From Candidatus Hydrogenedens terephthalaticus JGI OTU-1 (lineage in GTDB: Bacteria > Hydrogenedentota > Hydrogenedentia > Hydrogenedentales > Hydrogenedentaceae): DNA of 32,289 bases. Shown here one piece after another: positions 26,204 to 32,289 of this stretch (positions are counted from its first letter, which is position 1; every line of letters starts with the position of its first letter). The notes below the pieces were generated by a model, which saw nothing but the letters and a program-made list of their open reading frames with translations, searched no databases and was not told where the DNA came from. The stretch spans positions 16,108-48,396 of the forward strand of contig AWNW01000018.1 in NCBI GenBank assembly GCA_000493945.1. Direction: 5' to 3'. The position numbers were made by a program, and so were the translations under genes.

Positions 26204-27138
26204 TGTAAACTTTCTATCCGTTCTTGTGGACTTACAATTTCTGTTATTCGAATGCCAAATTTTTCATCAACAATAACCACATCTCCTTTGGCTATCAACT
26301 TATTATTTACATATAACTCAATAGGATTATCAACCTCATGCCCGACATTAATTACAGACCCGGGACCTAAACTTAACACCGTTGCTAAAGGCATTTCTAC
26401 ACTTCCTAATCGGGCTGTGGCTTCTACCTGAATATCTAAAATAACATCTAAATTACGATATCCCGAATCTGTTGATTTTTTACTCACGGGTTTTACTCCT
26501 GTAGGTTGCTCTTCTTTCTTTGTTTCTGTTTTCACTACTTCATTGTTAATAAACGATTCTATTTCTTCCTGTGTCAACATTGTCTCTTCTACATCTACTT
26601 TTTCCTCATCTATAGAGAACCATACCTTAAGCAGATTATCTAACAATACTATCCATGGAAACGAAAAACTTATACTGCTTTCTACAGAAACAGAGCCATA
26701 TATGACTGGCTCTTGAATTTTAGAATAAAATGATGAATCCAATATCTCTTTACCTTTAAATATTCCTGTAGATTCAAACTGTACTACACCTTTCCCGGCT
26801 GATTGTGCCAGAGAACTCAACGCGCCTCCTAAAAATGCATCTCCTAAATCTTTCAATGTGCTTATAACAGTTTCATTTATTTCTTCAGGGATTGTTCCCT
26901 CAATAGACCCTATTAATGCTCTAACATCACTACTATTTAGACACAACAATAATATACCTTGATTTTTTTCAACATTCCCCCAGAGTATAATGCTCTGTTC
27001 ATCTATGATAGATTTAATATCCTCTATCCCGATAATTTTTGTTTCCTGAACATTATACTTATTTCCACTCGTTCCTAAGGATAACAATACATCATCAAAA
27101 CCTTTGAAAAATAAATCTATTATTTCATTTAATTTCAT
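26200..27138 (-). CDS. fliN: Flagellar switch protein FliN/FliY type
   Basis: The 312-aa product starts at the ATG at 27138 (GGGAGA 6 bases upstream; an earlier ATG at 27180 overlaps fliM and lacks support). Residues about 1-170 resemble the CheC/CheX-like fold found in FliY (ETVISTLKDLGDAFLGGALSSLA). A TQEEIESF motif at 189-196 resembles the CheY-binding EIDxLL peptide of FliM/FliY. The last 75 or so residues are a FliN/SpoA domain (NLDVILDIQVEATARLGSVEM, LGPGSVINVGHEVDNPIELYVN). It would form the C ring and help set motor direction. In classical FliY the EID motif is at the N-terminus, so this order is unusual. It sits 13 bp after fliM and overlaps the sigma gene start. Confidence 0.87.
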   Translation of the reverse strand: MKLNEIIDLFFKGFDDVLLSLGTSGNKYNVQETKIIGIEDIKSIIDEQSIILWGNVEKNQGILLLCLNSSDVRALIGSIEGTIPEEINETVISTLKDLGDAFLGGALSSLAQSAGKGVVQFESTGIFKGKEILDSSFYSKIQEPVIYGSVSVESSISFSFPWIVLLDNLLKVWFSIDEEKVDVEETMLTQEEIESFINNEVVKTETKKEEQPTGVKPVSKKSTDSGYRNLDVILDIQVEATARLGSVEMPLATVLSLGPGSVINVGHEVDNPIELYVNNKLIAKGDVVIVDEKFGIRITEIVSPQERIESLQ

Positions 27139-27151
27139 CGAAAATCTCCCT

Positions 27152-28156
27152 TTATAAATAATTTTCAGGATTTTTCTCATCCCGAATTATAGAACATATA
27201 CGCAATGCCATTTCTTCTCCTCTTCTACCAATTGTTCCTTTCAGTTTCGGCAAACCTTCAATCTCAACGACAATAGGTTCTTCTACATTCTTGTTTAATA
27301 CTAAAAGGTCTCCCTTTTTTAAATGAAGTAAATCATTCATTTCTACATTTACTCTTCCTAAAATTGTATCTAATTTAATAGGTGCATTTAATAAATGTTT
27401 TAACAATATAATTCGTGTCATCTCTGCCTCTTCGGGACTAACTCGATGGGCATAATGAGCCATTTTTGAGATTTGGTCTAAAAGAGGATTTAGCACCATT
27501 AAAGGAATACAAAAATTAATAGTTCCTGTATTCTCGCCAACATGAATCTCATAATTAACAAGAATCGTCATTTCACTACCTGTAACAATTTGAACTATCA
27601 AAGGGTCGCTTTCTATAGACTCAACACGAGAGTTTAGTTCAATAACCTGTTCCCACGCCCTTTTAAGACAACTTAACATCATCTCTACGATACGCCCGAT
27701 AATTCGCTCTTCTATTTCTGTTAATTCTCGTAATTCGGGTATAATTTTCCCCTTACCTCCCAATACACGGTCAATTATAGGAAAAACAGCCGTTGGACTT
27801 AACTCCAGAATTCCTGCACCATCTAATGGTGACATATTGACTACAATGAGGCAGGTAGGTCGGGAAATTGCAAGAATAAATTCATCATAAGTTAACTGAT
27901 CAATAGATATTAAGTCTACACGGACTATAGTTCGAAAATAGGGTGGAAGAACAATGGTAAGTTCTCGAGCAAATGACTCAAATATACTTTGCAAACCCTT
28001 TAACTGCTCTTTAGAAACCCGTTCGGGTCTGCGAAAATCATAAACACTAATTTTTTGCTCGCCTTCTTGCTCTTCTTTTTTTATGGTATCAACAGTTCCC
28101 GTGGTAACAGAACCTAACAATAAATCTATTTCTTCCTGGCTCAAAATATCTGCCAT
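27152..28156 (-). CDS. fliM: Flagellar motor switch protein FliM
   Basis: The 334-aa protein has the N-terminal CheY-binding peptide LSQEEIDLLLG (residues 5-15), a linker with YDFRRPERVSKEQLKGLQSIFE, the middle CheC-like domain (about 50-235) with the family block LDGAGILELSP and VDRVLGGKG-like IIDRVLGGKG, and a C-terminal SpoA/FliN-like domain (about 250-325, LLHLKKGDLLVLNK). Normal FliM length. It forms the middle of the C ring and binds phosphorylated CheY. AAGGATG lies 6 bases before the ATG. It heads a minus-strand operon fliM-fliN/Y-sigma28, a layout seen when the switch genes and sigma factor are made together. Confidence 0.95.
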   Translation of the reverse strand: MADILSQEEIDLLLGSVTTGTVDTIKKEEQEGEQKISVYDFRRPERVSKEQLKGLQSIFESFARELTIVLPPYFRTIVRVDLISIDQLTYDEFILAISRPTCLIVVNMSPLDGAGILELSPTAVFPIIDRVLGGKGKIIPELRELTEIEERIIGRIVEMMLSCLKRAWEQVIELNSRVESIESDPLIVQIVTGSEMTILVNYEIHVGENTGTINFCIPLMVLNPLLDQISKMAHYAHRVSPEEAEMTRIILLKHLLNAPIKLDTILGRVNVEMNDLLHLKKGDLLVLNKNVEEPIVVEIEGLPKLKGTIGRRGEEMALRICSIIRDEKNPENYL

Positions 28157-28546
28157 CGTAAATCATCCTTTTTTTTGATTATAACTAAAAACCACTCTAT
28201 TTTTGAAATAAATCACTGAAATAAAATTGATTATAAAATATCTATTATTTAATTAATATCTCTATTCTAATTATATACAAAATTTTTACTACTATCTCTA
28301 AGTTATTATTTCCCATTTCGAGGTCTCGTTTGGGCTTTTGACAAATTATTCACCATTCAAACTTAAATGCTATGTAAAAACACTGAATAAAACATCTTCT
28401 TAAAATTTATTCTAAAAGTTAGGGTAAACTATATTAAGATTAAGTTTTTTTATAAATCTATTTTCAACGATTAAATAAGGATTTGTTGTAGACTAAAATA
28501 CCAAATTATTTTATTATAATTGATATGTAAATTTTTGTTAAAAAAT
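28157..28546. other. Very AT-rich intergenic region upstream of fliM
   Basis: About 390 bp of DNA dominated by A and T lies between fliM and the small-RNA promoter. The fliM promoter should lie here on the minus strand. Several TATAAT-like hexamers exist, but no sigma-28 (TAAA with GCCGATAA) or sigma-54 element is recognisable. TTGACA occurs at 28338-28343 on the plus strand without a matching -10 at the standard distance. I see no gene. Confidence 0.6.
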
Positions 28547-28575
28547 TTGATTTTATGATTTTTTTGTGCTATAAT
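28547..28575 (+). promoter_or_regulatory. Strong promoter upstream of the small RNA candidate
   Basis: TTGATT (28547-28552) and a perfect TATAAT (28570-28575) are separated by 17 bp, with TGC forming an extended -10. This is the best promoter match in the window. Transcription would start at about 28582 on the plus strand, where no protein gene begins until 29100. Confidence 0.6.
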
Positions 28576-28648
28576 ATTGAGTGAAAGTTGAATAAAAGTT
28601 AGTGCTATTTGATTTTTATGGATTTTTACACAAAAAAATTGTAAACTT

Positions 28649-28678
28649 TTGAAACTTTTTGGGCGTTTATAGTATAAA
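28649..28678 (+). promoter_or_regulatory. Second candidate promoter for the small RNA
   Basis: TTGAAA (28649-28654) and TATAAA (28673-28678) are 18 bp apart, placing a start at about 28685, just before the structured segment. An overlapping TATAGT is also present. Confidence 0.45.
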
Positions 28679-28684
28679 TAAATT

Positions 28685-28916
28685 AGATGATTGCTCTATT
28701 AAATTTGAATATTTTCCTGTGAGGAAAGTGAGGTAAGTTTATTAAACTTTGCCCTGCTAAATCTGGCCTTCCTCCCAACCCAGACCACAGGTACAATCAA
28801 ATTATTACCACACACACACAGCCCTCACTACCCTGCACAGTACCCTCCCCAGCGCACGGGCTACTATCCCCCCTCCTATGCCTGTTCCGATAGAAATGCC
28901 CGTGCGCACCTTTTTT
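28685..28916 (+). ncRNA. Candidate structured small RNA, C-rich
   Basis: Between AT-rich flanks lies about 230 nt with two structured parts. The 5' part pairs CCTGTG (28716-28721) with CACAGG (28786-28791) and AGGAA (28722-28726) with TTCCT (28769-28773), enclosing a small hairpin AAGTTT/AAACTT (28735-28749). The 3' part is a terminator-like hairpin. The middle (28792-28851) is C-rich with few G, so probably single-stranded. Stretches complementary to Shine-Dalgarno sites occur at about 28769-28775, 28843-28849 and 28869-28877. Two promoters lie upstream. It matches no RNA class I can recognise (not tRNA, tmRNA, SRP, RNase P or an evident 6S). The exact 5' end (28582 or 28685) is uncertain. 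Confidence 0.5.
28852..28916 (+). terminator. Intrinsic terminator with structured C/U-rich loop
   Basis: A perfect 10-bp stem GCGCACGGGC (28852-28861) with GCCCGTGCGC (28898-28907) is followed by ACC and T6 (28911-28916). Inside, CTATC and GATAG form a second stem, leaving a loop with a CCCCCCTCCT tract. The stem is by far the most stable structure in the area. The T run supports termination only on the plus strand. Confidence 0.75.
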
Positions 28917-29099
28917 AAATTAGGTTTAAAATAAATCAGTATCAAAAACAATTTTTAAAATCTCTTTTTAATCAATACTTTTTTTTATACTTGTTCCCAA
29001 TTATTACCATTAATTTTTGAAACTTTTTTAAATCGTTTTGTATCTAATGAATAAGTTGTTTCTTACTTAACTTCCCACCTTTATAGAAAAGGATTAATC

Positions 29100-30446
29100 A
29101 TGAAAAGAATTAAAATTTTTAATGGTAGTATTTCTGTTTTTCCATTCATTTTTTGTCTAATTTTCCTGACTGCTACCCTATCTCTGTTTGCAGATGTAAA
29201 AACTCCACCTGATAGAGAAACTCCTTTTCCTGTTACTCAAGTTCCATCACAAATTACGCTCACACTTACCGAAACCCCTTCAACTTCTATTAGCATTCAA
29301 TGGAGCACATCACCGGAGGCCAAAGAAGGTATCATTGAATGGCATAAAAAAACAGCATCAAACAGTGAACCAACTACAAAAACATCTGCAAATTTCATTT
29401 CCATTATTGACCCTCCATTAAAAAATAATCCGGAAATATATCGTTGGTTTGCTACTCTTAATTCATTAGAACCTGATACAAGTTATGAATATCGCGTAGG
29501 AAATCCCCATTTAGATATTTGGAGTGATTGGTATACTTTCAAAACAGAGCCTACTCAGGCAAAAACTTTTTCATTTATTTATTTAGGAGATGCCCAGAAC
29601 GGGTTGGATGAATGGGGAAAATTACTAAAAAAATCTATTGAAAAATGTCCTGATTGTTCTTTCATCTTGATGGCAGGTGACCTTGTAAATCGTGGCAATG
29701 AAAGGGATGATTGGGATGCATTTTTCCACTATGCAGATAATGTTTTTGCTCAATATCCCATAGTTCCGACTATTGGTAATCATGAATACAAATCCAACCC
29801 TCTTCTACCCAAGATGTACCTCGACTATTTTGTCCTACCCCAAAATGGACCTACAAACATTACCAGTGAATTCTGTTATTCGATTAAATACTTAAATGCA
29901 CAGTTTATTATTCTAAATGGGAATCATAATCCGGAACAGCAAGTCCCCTGGATGGAACAACAACTATCAGGTTCTTCATCTCTCTGGAAATTTTTGCTAT
30001 TCCATCAACCCCTTTATAGTTCCGCCCCGAGAAGAGATAACAAACATTTAAAAAATGCATGGCTTCCATTAATAGACCAATACCATGTGGACATCGTATT
30101 TCAAGGACATGATCATTCTTATTGGCGAACCTACCCATTAAAAAATGACCAAAAAGTTTCTCCTGCTGAAGGAACCTACTATGTAATATCTTTTTCAGGA
30201 ACAAAAGCATACGAGCAACAAGAGAAATCTGAAATTATCGAAACGGCATTTGAAAAAATTCCGACTTATCAAATCATTACTATAGAAAAAGGTACAAACA
30301 ATCGGCTTATATATCGTTCTTTTGATATGGAAGGAACTCAAAGGGACGAGTTTATAATAAATAAACCTACTGTAAGTTACAATTCTTTTATGGATATATA
30401 TCCTTTATCATTTGCAGAAGATAAATTTCTTGCTTATGCATTTTAA
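29100..30446 (+). CDS. Secreted metallophosphoesterase with fibronectin-III-like domain (PAP-like)
   Basis: The 448-aa protein has a signal peptide (residues 1 to about 31), a purple-acid-phosphatase-type N-terminal beta-sandwich (about 50-150, ending LEPDTSYEYRVG), and a calcineurin-like phosphoesterase domain (about 155-385). Metal ligands are visible in order: GDAQN (Asp164), GDLVNRG (Asp194), GNHEY (Asn227, His228), FHQPLY (His302) and GHDHSY (His337, His339). The Tyr that gives purple acid phosphatases their colour follows the second Asp in GDxxY; here the place is taken by Asn/Arg, so it is a PAP-like enzyme without the Tyr-Fe charge transfer. It probably releases phosphate from extracellular esters. 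The leader is AT-rich; AAAGGA precedes the ATG. Confidence 0.87.
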   Translation: MKRIKIFNGSISVFPFIFCLIFLTATLSLFADVKTPPDRETPFPVTQVPSQITLTLTETPSTSISIQWSTSPEAKEGIIEWHKKTASNSEPTTKTSANFISIIDPPLKNNPEIYRWFATLNSLEPDTSYEYRVGNPHLDIWSDWYTFKTEPTQAKTFSFIYLGDAQNGLDEWGKLLKKSIEKCPDCSFILMAGDLVNRGNERDDWDAFFHYADNVFAQYPIVPTIGNHEYKSNPLLPKMYLDYFVLPQNGPTNITSEFCYSIKYLNAQFIILNGNHNPEQQVPWMEQQLSGSSSLWKFLLFHQPLYSSAPRRDNKHLKNAWLPLIDQYHVDIVFQGHDHSYWRTYPLKNDQKVSPAEGTYYVISFSGTKAYEQQEKSEIIETAFEKIPTYQIITIEKGTNNRLIYRSFDMEGTQRDEFIINKPTVSYNSFMDIYPLSFAEDKFLAYAF

Positions 30447-30551
30447 TTTTTACCTTCCAAAGTTGTAAACTATTACATTCTTTAATCTTTCCTTAACTAA
30501 TAAAATTCTATTTAATTTATTCAATTGCTTTTTATTTAAAATGAGGCTTAT

Positions 30552-31853
30552 ATGCGTAGAAATATCGTACACGAAGGTTCTCGTAATTTAAGTTACGAAA
30601 TCCGAGAAATTGTTGCTATTGCAAATAAAGTAAAAGAATTGGGACAACCTATCACATGGGAAAATATCGGTGACCCTATTGAGAAAGGGGAAGAAATTGC
30701 TCCATGGATTAAAGAAATTGTCCATGAAACTATTGATGATTCTCGAACCTATGGTTATTGTGATACCGCGGGTGTCCCAGAAACAAGAATATTTCTTACT
30801 GAAATGGTAAACCAGAGAAGTGGTGGAACAAAAATCACCCCGGATGATATAATCTTTTTTAATGGGATTGGTGATGCAGTAGCCAAAGTCTATGGTTTCT
30901 TAAAAAGAGAAGCACGGGTTTTAGGACCTTCCCCTGCATATAGCACACATTCTTCCGCAGAAGCAGCCCATTCCGGTTACAATCACCTAACCTATAAATT
31001 AGACCCGTATAATAACTGGATGCCCGACCTATATGATTTACGAAACAAAGTAAAATATAACGATTCTATAGCAGGTATCTTACTCCTCTCACCCGACAAC
31101 CCTACGGGTGCTGTTTATCCCCGCAGTGTGCTGGAAGAAATTTTAAAGATAGCCAGAGAGTATGATTTATTCATTATTACCGATGAAATTTATAGTCACA
31201 TTGTTTTTCCAGGCTATCCCAAGATTCATTTAAGTCAGTGGATTGAAGATGTTCCGGGAATTGCTATGAGAGGAATAAGCAAAGAATTTCCCTGGCCTGG
31301 TGCTCGCTGCGGATGGATTGAAGTTTTAAACCGTAAAAAAGACCCTAATTTTTCTGAATATGTAGATAGTTTACTTGCTGCAAAACGATTAGAAGTCTGT
31401 TCAACAACATTTCCACAAATGGTTATCCCCAAAGTCATGGGTGATCCCAGATACCCCCAACATCTCCGTCATCGTGCTTCTATATTTAGCAATCGAGCTG
31501 ATGAATTAATGGAACATTTTCGCGGATGTCCCTACATTGTATTAAACAGACCCGGCGGTGCATTTTATGCAACAATCATGTTCAAAGAGAATGTCCTGAA
31601 TAGTCATCAAACCTTACCCATTGAAAATAAAAAGGTCAAAGAATACATAGAAACTATTGTAGAAAACGCACCTCCCGATAAACGATTTGTGTATTATCTG
31701 ATGGGTTCGACAGGTATTGTAGTTGTTCCTCTTAGTGGTTTCCAATCCAACTACCCCGGATTCCGAATAACATTATTAGAAACAGACGACACCAAACGAA
31801 ACTGGATTATGAAAACACTTCGACAAGCAGTTGATACCTATGTTAATAGTTAA
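30552..31853 (+). CDS. Pyridoxal-phosphate aminotransferase, class I/II fold
   Basis: The 433-aa protein shows the fold-type I aminotransferase motifs: SPDNPTG with Asn183, TDEIYSH with Asp211 and Tyr214, the cofactor Lys244 in GISKEFPWPGARCGW, and a C-terminal Arg in PGFRITLLE that would bind the substrate carboxylate. The N-terminal SRNLSYEIREIVAIANKV with ITWENIGDPIEKGE is typical of an aspartate/alanine-like subgroup. It should transfer an amino group between an amino acid and a 2-oxo acid; the substrate is not readable. The ATG lies after AAAATGAGGCTTAT with only a weak ribosome binding site. The gene stands alone, 105 bp after the phosphoesterase. Confidence 0.88.
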   Translation: MRRNIVHEGSRNLSYEIREIVAIANKVKELGQPITWENIGDPIEKGEEIAPWIKEIVHETIDDSRTYGYCDTAGVPETRIFLTEMVNQRSGGTKITPDDIIFFNGIGDAVAKVYGFLKREARVLGPSPAYSTHSSAEAAHSGYNHLTYKLDPYNNWMPDLYDLRNKVKYNDSIAGILLLSPDNPTGAVYPRSVLEEILKIAREYDLFIITDEIYSHIVFPGYPKIHLSQWIEDVPGIAMRGISKEFPWPGARCGWIEVLNRKKDPNFSEYVDSLLAAKRLEVCSTTFPQMVIPKVMGDPRYPQHLRHRASIFSNRADELMEHFRGCPYIVLNRPGGAFYATIMFKENVLNSHQTLPIENKKVKEYIETIVENAPPDKRFVYYLMGSTGIVVVPLSGFQSNYPGFRITLLETDDTKRNWIMKTLRQAVDTYVNS

Positions 31854-31946
31854 AAACTTAACTATTCCAAATTAAATAAAAATTATAATTTCCTCCCTCT
31901 ATTAATATATAATAGTAAGAAACACAATTAAATACACTGGTTTTTT

Positions 31947-32198
31947 ATGCAAACTCCATTTTTACCTAAGTTCTTTACTATAGAAATAGATGAGGAAGGA
32001 AGAATAAAGCAGGTTAAATCAGATGAACCTGATTTTCTGGATTTAGATTTTAAAGAATTTAAAAATACTTACCTTATAGACTGGATTTTCGAACCACAAA
32101 AGGAAACCTTTAAAAAATTCTTACAAAATTATAAGAGTCATGATGGCACATCTGACGGTCATTTGGGGATCTGGTTCAGTAATAGAAAAAATAAATGA
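31947..32198 (+). CDS. Small PAS-like fragment protein, 83 aa
   Basis: The product reads like the first half of a PAS sensor domain: FTIEIDEEGRIKQVK, then FLDLDFKEFKNTYLIDWI and FEPQKETFKKFLQNY, matching the usual strand-helix pattern of such domains. It stops after DGHLGIWF, where a full PAS would continue for about 40 residues. Continuing in another frame gives only a short coiled stretch before a stop, so a simple frameshift does not restore it. No ribosome binding site precedes the only ATG. It could be a small regulator, a decayed sensor, or a non-functional frame. Confidence 0.45.
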   Translation: MQTPFLPKFFTIEIDEEGRIKQVKSDEPDFLDLDFKEFKNTYLIDWIFEPQKETFKKFLQNYKSHDGTSDGHLGIWFSNRKNK

Positions 32199-32259
32199 GA
32201 TCTCTGAATAAATGTTTTATTTTTTAATTATTGTAATACAGAGGGAGATAAGAGGGAAA

Positions 32260-32289
32260 ATGAAACGAAAGAGGGAGGGAGATGTATTA
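32260..32289 (+). CDS. Probable start of a gene running off the right edge
   Basis: An ATG at 32260 follows the purine-rich AGAGGGAAA and opens a frame through the last ten codons (MKRKREGDVL). The charged start gives no clue to function. Only the position, the ribosome binding site and the open frame support it. Confidence 0.3.
   Translation, partial: MKRKREGDVL

Noticed and set aside
28721..28729. GAGGAAAGT, reminiscent of the RNase P RNA P4 segment
   Set aside because: The following CCGGGC and the distal conserved RNase P segment are missing and the locus is far too short for RNase P RNA.
28709..28918. Open frame of about 69 codons on the plus strand through the C-rich island
   Set aside because: It has no ATG, GTG or TTG start and begins right after a stop. 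C-rich sequence lacks stop codons by composition alone, and the perfect terminator stem inside it fits an RNA better than a protein.
1..32289. CRISPR array, toxin-antitoxin pair, phage module or biosynthetic cluster
   Set aside because: I saw no regularly spaced repeats, no small overlapping gene pair of that type, and no phage or pathway gene set on either strand.

Overview
The window comes from an AT-rich, diderm (Gram-negative type), flagellated bacterium of a lineage I cannot name with confidence. The outer envelope is indicated by TolB, a TolA/TonB-like transducer, lipoproteins with lipobox cysteines, and a paired alpha-2-macroglobulin and PBP1C. Flagella are indicated by FliM, a FliN/FliY-type protein and a FliA-type sigma factor. 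A radical SAM enzyme and a 7Fe ferredoxin fit an anaerobic or microaerobic life. The gene mix (GH42-like hydrolase, mostly unlinked housekeeping genes, several unrecognised proteins) suggests an uncultured phylum assembled from a metagenome; that is inference.

Layout. 1-774 (minus): a secreted 134-aa protein followed by a TPR lipoprotein that runs off the left edge. 1261-4808 (plus): a secreted GH42-like glycosidase, translationally coupled (ATGA) to a HAD phosphatase. 4834-6280 (minus): AmrS-type radical SAM enzyme and FdxA ferredoxin. 6360-8120 (plus): YjbQ, tRNA-Arg(CCT) and the GTPase YchF. 8165-16477 (plus): a 1992-aa lipoprotein alpha-2-macroglobulin with a thioester motif, then PBP1C, a known periplasmic defence/repair pair. 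16478-18031 (minus): a polytopic glycosyltransferase-like membrane protein. 18244-22169 (plus): TolA/TonB-like protein, TolB, SmpB, an unknown 124-aa protein and a DUF434-type protein. 22178-24595 (minus): a soluble hybrid histidine kinase. 24758-28156 (minus): a flagellar operon fliM-fliN/Y-sigma28, in which the sigma gene loses its region 4 and continues in frame into an IS5-family transposase. 28157-29099: a gene-free stretch with a strong candidate small RNA. 29100-31853 (plus): a secreted metallophosphoesterase and a class I aminotransferase. 31947-32289: a small PAS-like protein and the probable first codons of another gene.

The two most notable regions are (a) the sigma28/transposase junction, where the neighbouring kinase also lacks a normal start, so the IS looks like a rearrangement (or assembly) breakpoint, and (b) a roughly 230-nt, C-rich, structured RNA candidate at about 28685-28916. 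The RNA candidate has its own promoters, several CCUCC-type anti-Shine-Dalgarno stretches and a perfect 10-bp terminator stem, and it is transcribed away from the flagellar operon.
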